Below, piece by piece: positions 26,177-36,017 of a DNA stretch of 64,000 nt (position 1 is the stretch's first letter; each line of letters begins with the position of its first letter). The notes beneath the pieces were generated by a model. That model was not told the DNA's origin. It ran no database searches and worked only from the letters and a program-made list of their open reading frames with translations. A program made the position numbers and the translations under genes. The stretch is from Marinobacter salinus (GTDB lineage: Bacteria; Pseudomonadota; Gammaproteobacteria; Pseudomonadales; Oleiphilaceae): positions 3,410,001 to 3,474,000 of the forward strand of contig NZ_CP017715.1 in NCBI RefSeq assembly GCF_001854125.1. The letters are read 5' to 3'.

Positions 26177-27865
26177 ATGGCATTGTCCTCACAACGTTCG
26201 TTCCACTCACTGTCTGCAACGCATGGGGCAACCGGTCGGTTTCAATGGCCTGCAATCAAGCCCCACTGGATGGCGTTGATCAGCGCCATTGCCCTGACCG
26301 GTTTGTATAACTTTCCTTTCTATTCCGCCATTGAGCAATACGTTGGCTTTGAACAGCCGATGCTTATGGTCAAGCTCGTCTTTTTGTTGCTGCTGGTCAA
26401 CCATCTCCTGATCAGCCTGTTTTCGGTTCGGTTTGCCCTGAAACCGATACTGATATTCCTGTTTTTCAGTGCCGCGCTCAGTGGTTATTTCATGAATGCC
26501 TACGGGGTGCTGATCGACAAGCATATGCTACAGAATGCGCTGGAAACCGATGTGAATGAGGTCCGGGGCCTGCTCAGTAGCGGGTTGCTCATTCACATGG
26601 CGATTTTCTTCGTGATTCCTTTAGTTGTGCTGTCTCTCATTCGGGTGACGTGGCCAGTCGGTTTGAGAAAGGTCACCCACTGGCTGGCCCCGATCGCCAT
26701 TGATATGGCGCTGATTCTGGTTTTGGCGTTGACCAGCTACCAGGAAATGGCCTCAACGTTTCGCAATCACCGGGATATCAAGGATCTTGTGGTGCCTGTG
26801 AACAGTGTGGCTGCCCTGGCATCGGTGGGTAACAGGGTGGCTGCAGCGCAGTTCCCCCGGGAGTATCAGCAGGTCGGGCTGGATGCAACGGTTTCTCTCC
26901 CGGTGGCCGAGCGCACCAAGCCCAATCTGGTGGTTTTTGTCCTGGGTGAGACTGCGCGCGCAGATCATTTCGGGCTCAATGGCTATGAGCGAAATACCAC
27001 GCCAGAGCTTAGTCAGCTGGCACGGGAACCTGGTGGAAAACTCGTAAACTTCCCTCAGGTGTCGTCCTGTGGAACCGCAACGGCCTTGTCAGTGCCTTGT
27101 ATGTTTTCGTGGCTTGGGCGTTCGGATTACGACGAAGGGTTGGCAAAAAACAGCGATAACTTCCTTGACGTCATGACCAGGGCGGGCATTGTCAGTACGT
27201 GGCTGGACAACAATTCCGGCTGTAAGGGGATGTGCGATCGCATCCCCACGATTCGCCCGGAGGATACTGAGCTGTGCCAGGGGGAATACTGCGATGATCT
27301 GGTTTTGTTGAAGGGAGCCCATGAACAGCTTGATGCAGCAGACAATAACGACCATTTCATGGTGCTGCACCAGTTAGGCAGTCATGGCCCCGAGTACTTC
27401 AAGCGCAGTAAACCCGACCAGAAAAGGTTCCTGCCGGAATGCGAAAGCAATGAACTGCAGACCTGTGACCAAGAGACCATTATCAACGCCTACGATGACA
27501 GCATTCTGGTGACGGACCATTTGCTGGCTGAAACCGTGCGTATGCTGAAATCCATGCAATCGGACTATAACACCGCCCTTGTTTATGTCTCCGACCATGG
27601 CGAGTCACTGGGTGAGGGTGGCATCTACCTGCACGGAATCCCCTACATGCTGGCACCAGAGGCCCAGACTCATGTGCCCATGGTCATGTGGCTGTCAGAC
27701 GGTTTCCGGGTGGACAATCGGATTGATGCTGAATGTCTGGCTCAGGCCGGACTGAAGCCGCTGAGCCACGATAACCTGTTCTCTTCCATGCTGGGGCTGA
27801 TGAACGTTGAGAGCGAGACTGTGAAGCCGTCGCTCAATATTTTCGAGGATTGCAGAACGCAGTAG
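26177..27865 (+). CDS. eptA: Lipid A phosphoethanolamine transferase EptA
   Basis: 562 residues. Five N-terminal membrane helices precede a periplasmic alkaline-phosphatase-like domain. Key features: VLGETARADHFGLNGYERNTTPEL with the metal-binding Glu, the catalytic Thr in SCGTATALSVPCMFS, VYVSDHGESLGEGG with metal Asp/His, and paired cysteines (CKGMC, CQGEYC). It transfers phosphoethanolamine to lipid A phosphates, lowering negative charge and sensitivity to polymyxin-like cationic peptides (family knowledge). The ATG at 26177 begins the natural N-terminus; the 38 upstream codons lack family similarity. A PmrA-like box lies upstream. It is convergent with the DUF2279 gene, 8 bases apart. Confidence 0.92.
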   Translation: MALSSQRSFHSLSATHGATGRFQWPAIKPHWMALISAIALTGLYNFPFYSAIEQYVGFEQPMLMVKLVFLLLLVNHLLISLFSVRFALKPILIFLFFSAALSGYFMNAYGVLIDKHMLQNALETDVNEVRGLLSSGLLIHMAIFFVIPLVVLSLIRVTWPVGLRKVTHWLAPIAIDMALILVLALTSYQEMASTFRNHRDIKDLVVPVNSVAALASVGNRVAAAQFPREYQQVGLDATVSLPVAERTKPNLVVFVLGETARADHFGLNGYERNTTPELSQLAREPGGKLVNFPQVSSCGTATALSVPCMFSWLGRSDYDEGLAKNSDNFLDVMTRAGIVSTWLDNNSGCKGMCDRIPTIRPEDTELCQGEYCDDLVLLKGAHEQLDAADNNDHFMVLHQLGSHGPEYFKRSKPDQKRFLPECESNELQTCDQETIINAYDDSILVTDHLLAETVRMLKSMQSDYNTALVYVSDHGESLGEGGIYLHGIPYMLAPEAQTHVPMVMWLSDGFRVDNRIDAECLAQAGLKPLSHDNLFSSMLGLMNVESETVKPSLNIFEDCRTQ

Positions 27866-27873
27866 GGCGGTTA

Positions 27874-28716
27874 TCAGTGCCCCAGTCTTTTCTCTGCGGG
27901 GATATAAGTGGCCGGTGGCTGATAATAGTTGAGGAAGGTGGCGGTTTTCCTATGACCGTGGCGCCGGAACATATCCGTCAGGTTCAGGCCGATGCCCATG
28001 TACAAGGTTCGCTCATTGCGCTCGTCCGGCTCTGAGTAGCCTCTGGCGTAATAGCCGGCGTGCAGTTCGACGTGTCGGAGAAAACTGTTGCTCAAGGTAT
28101 CGAAGCCGTTCAGTTTGAGTGCCACCAGGTATTTTGAGTTTTCATAGTCGGTGGTGATATCCGCCTGATTTGGCTGAAAACCTACTTCCCAGCGCAGATC
28201 GACTTTTCGTGCCAGACTCGGATAACGGTACCGATAGTACCCCGCCAGACCGCCGATGGCATTGGCGACCAGGTCCTCGTAGGAAACCCCATAGTCGCTG
28301 AAGGCGTCCCCGAGCTCCATATAGCCAAGGATGGCAAAGGAAGACAGGGAGCCATACAAGGCAGCGTCTTCCGGAGAGAAGCACCAGTACTCAAACAGAC
28401 TGGAAACGCCCTGGGCGGTAGCGTAGGTGGTGAACAGATGCCCCAGTTTGTCGGCCCCACCTTCCGTAGTATCCTGCCCGAACCAGCCCTCTGACGATGA
28501 CTTGGGCCGTTTTGTGAAGTAATCCCAGTTCGCGATTCCCCAGGCGGTAATCACGCCCACACCGGTGGCTGTCACACTCAGGGTACGGCGGATCTGATCG
28601 TCTGGCGCGATGGGCTCATGGCACTCCGCTTCGGCTCGCGATGACAAGATTAACACGGCGATGAACATCAGGATCGGGCCGAGACGGAATGCTGTGTCGT
28701 TTGGTATTGGCGGCAT
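27874..28716 (-). CDS. Exported DUF2279 family protein
   Basis: 280 residues. A signal peptide (LGPILMFIAVLILSSRAEA) is followed by WGIANWDYFTKRP...EGWFGQDTTEGGADKLGHLFTTYATAQG, the DUF2279 (YfiM-like) core with a conserved D-K-x-x-H. The rest looks like short hydrophobic hairpins and beta-strands with many aromatic residues, suggesting an outer-membrane-associated protein. Function unknown. The start at 28716 is selected because the signal peptide begins soon after and AGGGTAA precedes it; the open frame extends 119 codons upstream without meaning. Confidence 0.8.
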   Translation of the reverse strand: MPPIPNDTAFRLGPILMFIAVLILSSRAEAECHEPIAPDDQIRRTLSVTATGVGVITAWGIANWDYFTKRPKSSSEGWFGQDTTEGGADKLGHLFTTYATAQGVSSLFEYWCFSPEDAALYGSLSSFAILGYMELGDAFSDYGVSYEDLVANAIGGLAGYYRYRYPSLARKVDLRWEVGFQPNQADITTDYENSKYLVALKLNGFDTLSNSFLRHVELHAGYYARGYSEPDERNERTLYMGIGLNLTDMFRRHGHRKTATFLNYYQPPATYIPAEKRLGH

Positions 28717-28796
28717 GCTGTTACCCTGCGGATCACCATCCTGTTCCGGGCATTCCTTGACCCTTTCAGCATAGTCCGGTTTGACGCAGGGTGTCG

Positions 28797-28826
28797 CCGT
28801 TACGGTGGCCAATACCACCGTAACGG
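28797..28826. terminator. 12-bp inverted repeat after the beta-oxidation operon
   Basis: CCGTTACGGTGG and CCACCGTAACGG pair perfectly around CCAATA, just past the stop of the SDR gene. No T-run follows, so it may be a factor-dependent terminator or mRNA stabiliser. Confidence 0.5.
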
Positions 28827-28841
28827 TCTGGCTCGTGCAAC

Positions 28842-29615
28842 CTAGCTCACTAGTGTTCCACCATCCACCGCCAGGCATTGCCCGGTGATGTGGCGCCCCG
28901 CCTCGGAGGCCATCAGCACCGCTGCGCCCTTCAGGTCTTCCTCGCCGCCAAAGCGATTCAGGGGAATGCGTTGCAGCATGGTGTCGCCCTGGGCATCCAG
29001 CAGCCCCTGGGACATCTTCGAGGGGAAGAAGCCGGGGCACAGGGCATTCACGTTGATGTTGTATCGGCCCCACTCCGCAGCCAGGGCACGGGTGAAGTTC
29101 ACCATGGCGCCCTTGCTGGTGTTGTAGGCGATGGTCTGCATGCCTTCCGGGTTGCCGGACAGGCCGGCGATGGAGGCGATGTTGATCACCTTGCCGGTTT
29201 TCCGGGGAATCATGCAGCGCTTGCCGACGGCCTGGGTCAGGAAAAAGCCGGCGTTGACGTTCAGGTTCATCACCTTCATCCAGCCTTCGGCCGGGTAGTC
29301 CTCAGCCGGTGCGCCCCAGGTGGCGCCCGCATTATTGACCAGAATGTCGATGTCACCCAGCTGCTCGACAACCTGATCGACCACGCCCGGAATGCCCTCA
29401 AGATTGCCTAGGTCGGCGGCGATGGTGACTACCTTCACGCCCAGACTTTCCAGATGCTCTTTCGCGGCATCCAGTTCATGCTGCTTGCGCGCACTAATGG
29501 CGACGCTGGCACCCAGTTCACCCAGGGCTTCGGCCATTTGCAGGCCCAGGCCTCGGGAGCCGCCGGTGATAAAGGCGACCTTGCCGGTCAGGTCCAGTAA
29601 CTGTTTTACGCTCAT
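28842..29615 (-). CDS. Short-chain dehydrogenase/reductase
   Basis: 257 residues, classical SDR. Cofactor motif TGGSRGLG near residue 18, NNAGA near 93, catalytic Ser in NIASIAG and YNTSK for the Tyr-Lys pair, with CPGFFPSKM after it. It likely oxidises or reduces a hydroxyacyl or keto group. It is the last gene of the cluster behind two acyl-CoA dehydrogenases (30 bases after the nearer one), so a 3-hydroxyacyl-CoA-type step in the same pathway is probable (inference). Closest annotation alternatives are gluconate 5-dehydrogenase-like or FabG-like SDRs. Confidence 0.85.
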   Translation of the reverse strand: MSVKQLLDLTGKVAFITGGSRGLGLQMAEALGELGASVAISARKQHELDAAKEHLESLGVKVVTIAADLGNLEGIPGVVDQVVEQLGDIDILVNNAGATWGAPAEDYPAEGWMKVMNLNVNAGFFLTQAVGKRCMIPRKTGKVINIASIAGLSGNPEGMQTIAYNTSKGAMVNFTRALAAEWGRYNINVNALCPGFFPSKMSQGLLDAQGDTMLQRIPLNRFGGEEDLKGAAVLMASEAGRHITGQCLAVDGGTLVS

Positions 29616-29645
29616 AATCGGTTCCTTTTTTCGGTGCTGCCGGAA

Positions 29646-30794
29646 TCAGGCGCTGGCGGCCAGCAAGCCGTCGCTGACCTGGGCCAGATGGTGCTCGGCA
29701 TCGCCGAACAACAGGTTGATCAGGGTCAGGCGCTTGAACAGGTGCGCGGCGAACATCTCGTCCGTCACGCCCATACCGCCGTGCAGCTGCACGCCTTCCT
29801 GGCCAACGTAGCGGGCCGCCTGGCCCACCAGGGTCTTGGCCATGGACAAGGCTTCGCGACGCCGCTCACGATCATCCGAGTCGGCTTCTGTGGCGGCAAG
29901 AATGGCCATGGATTTTGCCTGCTCGGCCTGGATGAACATATCCGCCATACGATGCTGCAGTACCTGGAACTTGCCGATGGCGACACCAAACTGTTTGCGG
30001 GTCTTGATGTAGTCCAGGGTGTTGGTGTTCATGGCTTCCATGGCGCCCACGGCTTCGGCGCACAGTGCGGCGATGCCGAGGTCCACGGCCTTTTCGATGG
30101 CCGGGAAGGCCTCATCGAGGTTGCCGATCAGGTTGTCGGCGGTGACCGCTACATTGTTGAACCGGATGTCAGCGGTACGGTGACCGTCGTGGGTGGCAAA
30201 ATCGTGGATCTTGATGCCCTCGGCGTCGGCATCCACCAGAAACAGGGACAGCCCCTGTTCGTCGCCACTGGCACCGCCGGTGCGGGCGGAGACGATCAGC
30301 TGGTGCGCTTGGCCGCCATGGAGCACAGCGGTTTTATGGCCGCTGATCCGGTAGCTGTCGCCGTCCTGGCGCGCGGTGGTCTGCACGTGGCTCAGGTTGT
30401 AACGGGCACCGGGCTCGCTGTGGGCAAAGGCCATCAGCCGCTCGCCACTGGCAATCGCCGGCAGGCTCTCGGCCTTCTGGGCCTCGCTGCCGTGGTCGCG
30501 GATCAGGCCGCCGGCCAGCACCACCGTGGCCAGATATGGTTCAACCACGAGGCTGTGGCCAAAGTTCTCCATCACCACCATGGTGTCGACGGCGTTGCCG
30601 CCGAGCCCGTCGTAGTCCTCCGGGAAGGTGAACGCCAGCAGCCCCATCTCGGCCAGGGCGGCCCAGATTGCCGGGTCGGTGCCCCGGCCGGACTTGATCA
30701 CTTCCCTACGTTTTTCGAACCCGACTTCGTTGGTCACGAAGCGGCGCAGGGAGTCGTTCAGCATCTGCTGTTCTTCAGTCAGTTCAAAATTCAT
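29646..30794 (-). CDS. Acyl-CoA dehydrogenase, small-subunit (PimD-like) type
   Basis: 382 residues, FAD-dependent acyl-CoA dehydrogenase fold: helical N-terminus (FELTEEQQMLNDSLRRFV), middle beta-domain (AFAHSEPGARYNLSHVQTTA), C-terminal helices (RKQFGVAIGKFQVLQHRMADM, GGMGVTDE). It pairs with the next gene, nine bases upstream. Adjacent dissimilar ACADs of this size form heteromers in the pimeloyl-CoA (pim) pathway. It makes the 2,3-double bond of an acyl-CoA. Specificity for dicarboxylic, branched or steroid side-chain CoAs cannot be told from sequence alone. Confidence 0.86.
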   Translation of the reverse strand: MNFELTEEQQMLNDSLRRFVTNEVGFEKRREVIKSGRGTDPAIWAALAEMGLLAFTFPEDYDGLGGNAVDTMVVMENFGHSLVVEPYLATVVLAGGLIRDHGSEAQKAESLPAIASGERLMAFAHSEPGARYNLSHVQTTARQDGDSYRISGHKTAVLHGGQAHQLIVSARTGGASGDEQGLSLFLVDADAEGIKIHDFATHDGHRTADIRFNNVAVTADNLIGNLDEAFPAIEKAVDLGIAALCAEAVGAMEAMNTNTLDYIKTRKQFGVAIGKFQVLQHRMADMFIQAEQAKSMAILAATEADSDDRERRREALSMAKTLVGQAARYVGQEGVQLHGGMGVTDEMFAAHLFKRLTLINLLFGDAEHHLAQVSDGLLAASA

Positions 30795-30803
30795 AGCGCC
30801 TCC

Positions 30804-31991
30804 TTACAAACCAAGCACGAGTTGGGCGATGATGTTGCGCTGGATCTCGTTCGATCCGCCAAAGATCGACAGCTTGCGCATGTTGAAGTAATCGCCGGCC
30901 GCGGGCGCGGCATCAATGGAGCCGATGCGCGGACCGGTATAATACAGCTCAAGCGCCTCCGGGATGTGGGCGATAGCGTCGTGGCCGGTGGCTTCCATCA
31001 GCATCTCGAACAGTTCCTGGCCGATTTCGGTGCCGCGGATTTTCAGGATCGAGGCCTGGGGGCCGGGGCCGCGCTTGTCGGTCAGCACCCGTAATACAGT
31101 CAGTTCCAGGGCGCGGAGTTCGATGTCCAGCTGGGCCAGTCGGTCCCGGAACCGGGTGTTTTCGATCAACGGCCGCTGGCCGTCCCGCTCTTCCCGGGCC
31201 ACTTCCTTCAGTCGCTTCATGGTGGCTTTCCACTGGCCGACGTTGGCCAGCCCGGTACGCTCGTGGCCCAGCAGGAATTTGGCGTAGGTCCAGCCCTGAT
31301 TCTCTTCGCCGATGAGGTTCTCGGCCGGCACCTTTACGTTGTCAAAGTAGACTTCGTTAATCTCATGTTCACCGTCCAGCATGATGATGGGGCGAACCTC
31401 AATGCCGGGGTTGTTCATGTCGATCAGGAGGAAGGAAATGCCCTGTTGTGGCTTGCCTTCGGTGCTGGTTCGTACCAGGCAGAAGATCCAGTCGGCATGC
31501 TGGCCCAGGGTGGTCCAGGTCTTCTGGCCATTAACGATGTAGTAGTCGCCTTCACGCTTGGCAGAGGTGCGCAGCGAGGCCAAGTCAGAGCCGGACCCCG
31601 GCTCGGAGTAGCCCTGACACCACCAGTCCTCGCCGCTGAGAATGCCGGGCAGGAAGCGCTGTTTCTGCTCGTCGTTGCCAAAGGTCATGATCACCGGGGC
31701 CACCATGCGCAGGCCAAAGTCGAGCTGTCGGGGGGCGCCGGCGAGGGCGCACTCTTCCTCGAAGATCAGTTGTTCGATCGGGCTCCAGCCCGGGCCGCCG
31801 AATTCTTTCGGCCAGGTGGATGCGCCCCAGCCTTTGTCGAACAGGATTTTCTGCCAGCGCTCGGTCATGGCTTTGTCCGGGCGCAGGCTTTTCTGGACCC
31901 GCTCGCGGATGTCGTCCGGAAGGTTGTTTTCGAGAAACTGGCGAACGTCGGCGCGGAACGCCTCTTGTTCGGGGGTGTAATTCAGATCCAT
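30804..31991 (-). CDS. Acyl-CoA dehydrogenase, large-subunit (PimC-like) type
   Basis: 395 residues, ACAD fold with WPKEFGGPG, the flavin segment CQGYSEPGSGSDLASLRTSA, and the C-terminal FGGSNEIQRNIIAQ. In classical enzymes the catalytic glutamate sits in the Y-E-G-[TS]-N-E-I-Q-R motif; here that position is glycine, so the base must come from elsewhere in the chain or from the partner subunit, as in other PimC/FadE large subunits. Neighbour ACAD, thiolase, bifunctional hydratase/dehydrogenase and TetR regulator suggest a pim-like beta-oxidation set. Preceded by two palindromic elements. Confidence 0.86.
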   Translation of the reverse strand: MDLNYTPEQEAFRADVRQFLENNLPDDIRERVQKSLRPDKAMTERWQKILFDKGWGASTWPKEFGGPGWSPIEQLIFEEECALAGAPRQLDFGLRMVAPVIMTFGNDEQKQRFLPGILSGEDWWCQGYSEPGSGSDLASLRTSAKREGDYYIVNGQKTWTTLGQHADWIFCLVRTSTEGKPQQGISFLLIDMNNPGIEVRPIIMLDGEHEINEVYFDNVKVPAENLIGEENQGWTYAKFLLGHERTGLANVGQWKATMKRLKEVAREERDGQRPLIENTRFRDRLAQLDIELRALELTVLRVLTDKRGPGPQASILKIRGTEIGQELFEMLMEATGHDAIAHIPEALELYYTGPRIGSIDAAPAAGDYFNMRKLSIFGGSNEIQRNIIAQLVLGL

Positions 31992-32086
31992 GTTGCACCT
32001 CTTGTCTGGTGGCTGAGGTAAATGGTTTTCGAGCTATTGGAACTGCCTGATGATTCTGAATGCCGGGCCTTCTGGCTTGGGCGGCT

Positions 32087-32199
32087 GCTTCGGGCGGGAA
32101 GAGCCTTTCGAAACACGCTCCTTCGGCCCATCCATGGGGCGCTTGGGCTCCGCCATCCATGGCTCCGCACAGTTTCGAAAGGCTCTTCCCGCCCGAAGC
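32087..32199 (+). repeat. Nested palindromic element, copy 1
   Basis: Arms at 32087-32114 and 32172-32199 are perfectly complementary over 28 bp around a 57-base loop. The loop contains CCGCCATCCATGGCTCCG (at about 32151-32168), shared with copies 2 and 3. The arm sequence (GCTTCGGGCGGGAAGAGC...) is unrelated to the arms of the other copies. Confidence 0.85.
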
Positions 32200-32295
32200 T
32201 TCGAGTCAGTGTGTGTCTGCCGTTTTAAAGTGCTTTTGGCGGTCAGTGCCCAGCCTAGAATTCCTGCACCTGCTGACCATTACGCAGAGCTATGG

Positions 32296-32408
32296 GCGTC
32301 TGTTGGGTCGGGCTGTCCAAAGCCGTGCGGAGCCATGGATGGCGGAGCTCGAGCGTCACATGGACGTGCCGAAGGAGCGAGTTTTGGACAGCCCGACCCA
32401 ACAGGCGC
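32296..32408 (-). repeat. Nested palindromic element, copy 2 (inverted)
   Basis: Perfect 22-bp arms at 32300-32321 and 32383-32404, extending to 26 bp with one G-T pair, surround a loop of about 61 bases. The loop core is the same as in copy 1 but on the opposite strand, plus shared GCTCCTTCGGC and ACGTCCATGT-like segments. Confidence 0.85.
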
Positions 32409-32453
32409 TTCCCCCAAAGCAAAAGGCAACCGAGGCTTCAGGCAACCAAAGTT

Positions 32454-33635
32454 TTAGGCCACCTCAAACAACCCAGCAGCACCCATGCCAGTGCCGACAC
32501 ACATGGTGACCACCACGTATTTCACACCACGGCGCTTGCCTTCGATCAGCGCATGGCCGACCAGGCGTGAGCCGGTGGTACCGTAGGGGTGGCCGACAGC
32601 AATGGCGCCGCCGTTGACGTTCAGGCGGTCCATCGGGATACCCAATTTGCGCTGGCAATAGAGCACCTGCACGGCGAAGGCTTCGTTGAGTTCCCAAAGG
32701 CCGATGTCATCGACGGTCAGGCCGGCGCGCTTGAGCAGTTTGGGCACGGCGAAGACCGGGCCGATGCCCATCTCGTCCGGCTCACAGCCGGCGACAGCGA
32801 AGCCGCGGAAGATGCCCAGCGGGGTGGCGCCGCGCTGTTCGGCGATTTTGCTGTCCATCAGGACGCACGCGGACGCACCGTCGGAGAACTGGCTGGCGTT
32901 GCCGGCGGTGACTACGCCGCCTTCCATCGCGGAGCGGATTTTGCTCACGCCTTCGAGATTGGTGCCGGGGCGGATGCCTTCGTCCTGGCTGACGGTGACT
33001 TCCTGGCTGCTAAGCTGGCCGGTGGCTTTATCCGCAACGCCCATGGTTGTGGTGATAGGCACGATTTCGTCGTCGAATTTGCCGTCTTCGCGGGCCTGGG
33101 TGGCCAGCTGCTGGCTGCGTACGCCGTACTCGTCCATGTCTTCTTTCTTGATGCCGTAACGCTTGGCCACGGTTTCAGCAGTATCCAGCATGGACCAGTA
33201 CAGCTCCGGCTTGTGCTTCGCCAGCCAGGGATCCATGAAGTAGTTCTGGTTGACGTTGGCCTGAACGGTGGAGATGGATTCGACACCACCGGCGACCATC
33301 ACCGGTACTTTATCTACGGCAATGTGCTGGGCGGCCATGGCAATGGCCTGCAGGCCGGATGAGCAGAAGCGGTTGATGGTGGCGCCGCCAACGGTGACCG
33401 GCAGGCCGGCACGGATGGCGCCCATGCGTGCCACATCGTTACCGGTGGAGCCTTCAGGCAGGGCGCAGCCCATCAGCACGTCTTCGATTTCGTTGGGGTC
33501 GACCTTGGAGCGCTCGACCGCGTGCTGGATGGCGTGACCCGCCAGGGTCGCGCCGTGGGTCATGTTCAGGCCGCCGCGCCAGGATTTGGCCAAGGGCGTG
33601 CGGGCAGTGGATACGATGACAACATCAGTGGACAT
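32454..33635 (-). CDS. Acetyl-CoA C-acyltransferase (3-ketoacyl-CoA thiolase)
   Basis: 393 residues, thiolase fold. Nucleophile Cys in [15 protein letters not shown] near residue 90, GGVESIS in the loop domain, then [18 protein letters not shown] (His) and the second Cys in [16 protein letters not shown]. It cleaves 3-ketoacyl-CoA with CoA to acetyl-CoA and a shortened acyl-CoA. It lies 62 bases after the bifunctional enzyme gene and is likely PimB-like by context. No signal peptide; cytosolic. Confidence 0.92.
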   Translation of the reverse strand: MSTDVVIVSTARTPLAKSWRGGLNMTHGATLAGHAIQHAVERSKVDPNEIEDVLMGCALPEGSTGNDVARMGAIRAGLPVTVGGATINRFCSSGLQAIAMAAQHIAVDKVPVMVAGGVESISTVQANVNQNYFMDPWLAKHKPELYWSMLDTAETVAKRYGIKKEDMDEYGVRSQQLATQAREDGKFDDEIVPITTTMGVADKATGQLSSQEVTVSQDEGIRPGTNLEGVSKIRSAMEGGVVTAGNASQFSDGASACVLMDSKIAEQRGATPLGIFRGFAVAGCEPDEMGIGPVFAVPKLLKRAGLTVDDIGLWELNEAFAVQVLYCQRKLGIPMDRLNVNGGAIAVGHPYGTTGSRLVGHALIEGKRRGVKYVVVTMCVGTGMGAAGLFEVA

Positions 33636-33697
33636 AACAATTCTCCTAAGCTCGGAGCGGCGGTCTTTAGGCCGCCCCGGATCAATTCGTGGACCGG

Positions 33698-35794
33698 TTA
33701 TTTGCTATCGAAACCCTTACCTTCCTCGGCACGCTTGGCCAGCAGGGCCGCAGGCTCCCAGAAGCCCGGCTGGGTGTGCCGGTCTTCGGTAAAGGCTTGC
33801 ATGGCGCGCACCACATTCGGCAGCCCGACTTCTTCGGCATAATGCATGGGGCCACCACGGAATACCGGGAAGCCGTAACCGGTGAGGTACACCATGTCGA
33901 TGTCGGAGGCGCGCTGGGCGATGCCTTCGTCCAGAATCTGGGCGCCTTCGTTCACCAGGGCGTAGACGCAGCGCTCGACGATTTCCTGATTGCTGATCTT
34001 GCGCGGGGTAATGCCCAGCTCGGCGCGGACTTCCTCCACCACCTTGTCCACTTCCGGATCGGGCAGGGCGTTGCGGTTGCCCGGCTCGTAGCGGTAGAAA
34101 CCGGCGCCGGTCTTCTGGCCATAGCGGCCCATTTCACACAGGCGGTCGGCCACAACCATCTTCACCATGTCCGGGTTCTCTTCATACTGGCGCTTGCGGA
34201 TGGCCCAGCCGATGTCGCCGCCGGCCAGGTCGGCCATGCGCAGCGGGCCCATGGCAAAGCCGAACTTCTCGATGGCCTTGTCGATCTGCTGCACGCTGGC
34301 GCCTTCTTCGAGCATCAGCAGGGCTTCGCGCTGGTACTGGTTGATCATGCGGTTGCCGATAAAGCCGTCACAGACGCCGGAAACGACGGCGGTCTTGCGG
34401 ATGGCTTTGGCCAATTTCATGGCGGTGGCCAGTACGTCCTTGGCGGTCTTCTCACCACGCACCACTTCCAGCAGCTTCATGATGTTGGCCGGGCTGAAGA
34501 AGTGCAGGCCGATGACGTCTCCCGGGCGCTTGGTGAAGCTGGCGATCTTGTTGAGGTCCAGAGTGGAGGTGTTGGACGCCAGAATCGCGCCGGGCTTGCA
34601 CACCTCGTCCAGCTTCTCGAACACGGACTGCTTCACGCCCATTTCCTCGAACACCGCTTCGATGACCAGGTCCACATCGCTCAGGTCGTCATAGGTCAGG
34701 GAGGGAGTAAGCAGGGCCATCTTGGCCTTGGCGTCGTCTTCGCTCATCCGGCCTTTCTTGACGCGGCCTTCGTAGACTTTCTGAATCGCCGCCACGCCGC
34801 GGTCCAGGCCTTCCTGCTTCATCTCCACCAGGGTGACCGGAATGCCGGCGTTCAGGAAGTTGATGCTGATTCCGGTGCCCATGGTGCCACCACCAATCAC
34901 TCCGACAGACTTAACGTCGCGAACCGGGGTGTCAGACGGAACATCGGCAATCTTGCTGGTCAGGCGCTCGGAGAAAAACGCGTGGCGCAGGGCGCGGGAT
35001 TCCGGAGTCTGCATCAGGTTCACGAACGCTTCGCGCTCGACCTCCATGCCCTTGTCGAAAGGCATTGTCACGGCCGCGTGCACGGCGTCCACGCACTTCA
35101 GCGGGGCCGGGTAGTTTTTCGCCATGGCACCCACGGTATTGCGGGTGAACATGAAGAAGCCTTCCGGATTCGGATGCCTGGCCTTCAGGTCGCGCACTTT
35201 TTTCAGTGGCAGGTTTTCACTAACCACCTTGGTGGCGTAGGCGACTGCGGCGTCGAACAGCTCGCCGTCGACGATCTCGTCAAACAGGGCACTGCCCTTG
35301 AACTGCTTGGCCGGGACCACGCTGCCGGAGACGATCATGTTGAGGGCGTGTTCGGCGCCGATCACCCGGGGCAGGCGCTGGGTACCACCGGCACCCGGCA
35401 ACAGACCGAGCTTTACTTCCGGCAGGGCGATCTGGGCGTCCGGTTTGGCGATGCGGTAGTGACAACCGAGTGCCAGTTCCAGGCCGCCACCCATGCAGGC
35501 GCCGCTGATGGCGGCGATCACCGGTTTGCGACTGCTTTCCACGTAGTTGATGACGGTGGGCAGCACGGGTTGGGTCATGGCCTTGTCCGTGCCGAACTCA
35601 CTGATGTCTGCGCCACCGGAGAAGGCCCGGTCTGAACCGATAAGTATGACGGCCTTCACCGCTTCATCGGATTCCGCCTGGCGGATGCCGTTCACAATGC
35701 CCTGGCGAAGCGCCAGGCCCAGGCCGTTGACTGGCGGGTTGTCGAGTCGAATGACGGCGACGTTGCCGTGTACGTCGTAGTGGGCGGTACTCAT
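33698..35794 (-). CDS. Enoyl-CoA hydratase/3-hydroxyacyl-CoA dehydrogenase (FadB/PimF-like)
   Basis: 698 residues, multifunctional beta-oxidation protein. The N-terminal crotonase domain has [12 protein letters not shown], then [17 protein letters not shown] and [20 protein letters not shown] (oxyanion hole and catalytic Glu region). The middle Rossmann domain has [13 protein letters not shown] at about residue 300 and SNTSTLDL plus [17 protein letters not shown] with the dehydrogenase His. Two C-terminal dimerisation domains follow. It hydrates enoyl-CoA and oxidises 3-hydroxyacyl-CoA with NAD+. Length is nearer PimF/FadJ than the 720-residue FadB. First gene of the cluster, divergent from a TetR regulator with twin palindromes between. 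Confidence 0.93.
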   Translation of the reverse strand: MSTAHYDVHGNVAVIRLDNPPVNGLGLALRQGIVNGIRQAESDEAVKAVILIGSDRAFSGGADISEFGTDKAMTQPVLPTVINYVESSRKPVIAAISGACMGGGLELALGCHYRIAKPDAQIALPEVKLGLLPGAGGTQRLPRVIGAEHALNMIVSGSVVPAKQFKGSALFDEIVDGELFDAAVAYATKVVSENLPLKKVRDLKARHPNPEGFFMFTRNTVGAMAKNYPAPLKCVDAVHAAVTMPFDKGMEVEREAFVNLMQTPESRALRHAFFSERLTSKIADVPSDTPVRDVKSVGVIGGGTMGTGISINFLNAGIPVTLVEMKQEGLDRGVAAIQKVYEGRVKKGRMSEDDAKAKMALLTPSLTYDDLSDVDLVIEAVFEEMGVKQSVFEKLDEVCKPGAILASNTSTLDLNKIASFTKRPGDVIGLHFFSPANIMKLLEVVRGEKTAKDVLATAMKLAKAIRKTAVVSGVCDGFIGNRMINQYQREALLMLEEGASVQQIDKAIEKFGFAMGPLRMADLAGGDIGWAIRKRQYEENPDMVKMVVADRLCEMGRYGQKTGAGFYRYEPGNRNALPDPEVDKVVEEVRAELGITPRKISNQEIVERCVYALVNEGAQILDEGIAQRASDIDMVYLTGYGFPVFRGGPMHYAEEVGLPNVVRAMQAFTEDRHTQPGFWEPAALLAKRAEEGKGFDSK

Positions 35795-35880
35795 TTGGCA
35801 GCTCCCTGGTACTGATATCGGTGTGATTAAAGGTGATTAAAAGTGGTCGGAGGTGTGTGGAGACATACCTTGAAATCTCC

Positions 35881-35917
35881 ATACACTGGTGTATTGTTTT
35901 TCCATACACTAATGTAT
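35881..35917. promoter_or_regulatory. Two palindromic operators for the TetR regulator
   Basis: ATACACTGGTGTAT at 35881-35894 (perfect 6-bp half-sites) and ATACACTAATGTAT at 35904-35917 (one mismatch) are 23 bases apart, between the divergent PimF-like and TetR genes. This is the classic layout of a TetR repressor acting on both. Confidence 0.75.
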
Positions 35918-36017
35918 GTTTTAAGTGTGGTCAACGGTTTCAGTGTTGCTGTTTCCGTTCATGTAGAATGCATGACCAACACTGACCAGACACACCAGAG
36001 CAGGATTCAATCCCGGA

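Larger units (their letters stand above)
31992..32453. other. 462-bp gap holding two palindromic elements
   Basis: Between the thiolase stop and the upstream end of the acyl-CoA dehydrogenase gene I see no gene, only two large inverted-repeat elements facing each other. Their presence inside an otherwise same-strand gene cluster suggests insertion or a regulatory break. Confidence 0.7.

Noticed and set aside
29634..31094. Plus-strand open frame of 486 codons
   Set aside because: It is antisense to two acyl-CoA dehydrogenase genes with full family motifs, and its own translation has no domain character. High third-position GC creates such frames.
32087..32408. Element pair as an insertion sequence or MITE with target duplication
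   Set aside because: No transposase and no clear target-site duplication seen; arms differ between copies, unlike ordinary terminal inverted repeats.
33689..35635. Plus-strand open frame of 648 codons
   Set aside because: Antisense to the bifunctional beta-oxidation gene; the His/Gln-rich translation is a shadow.
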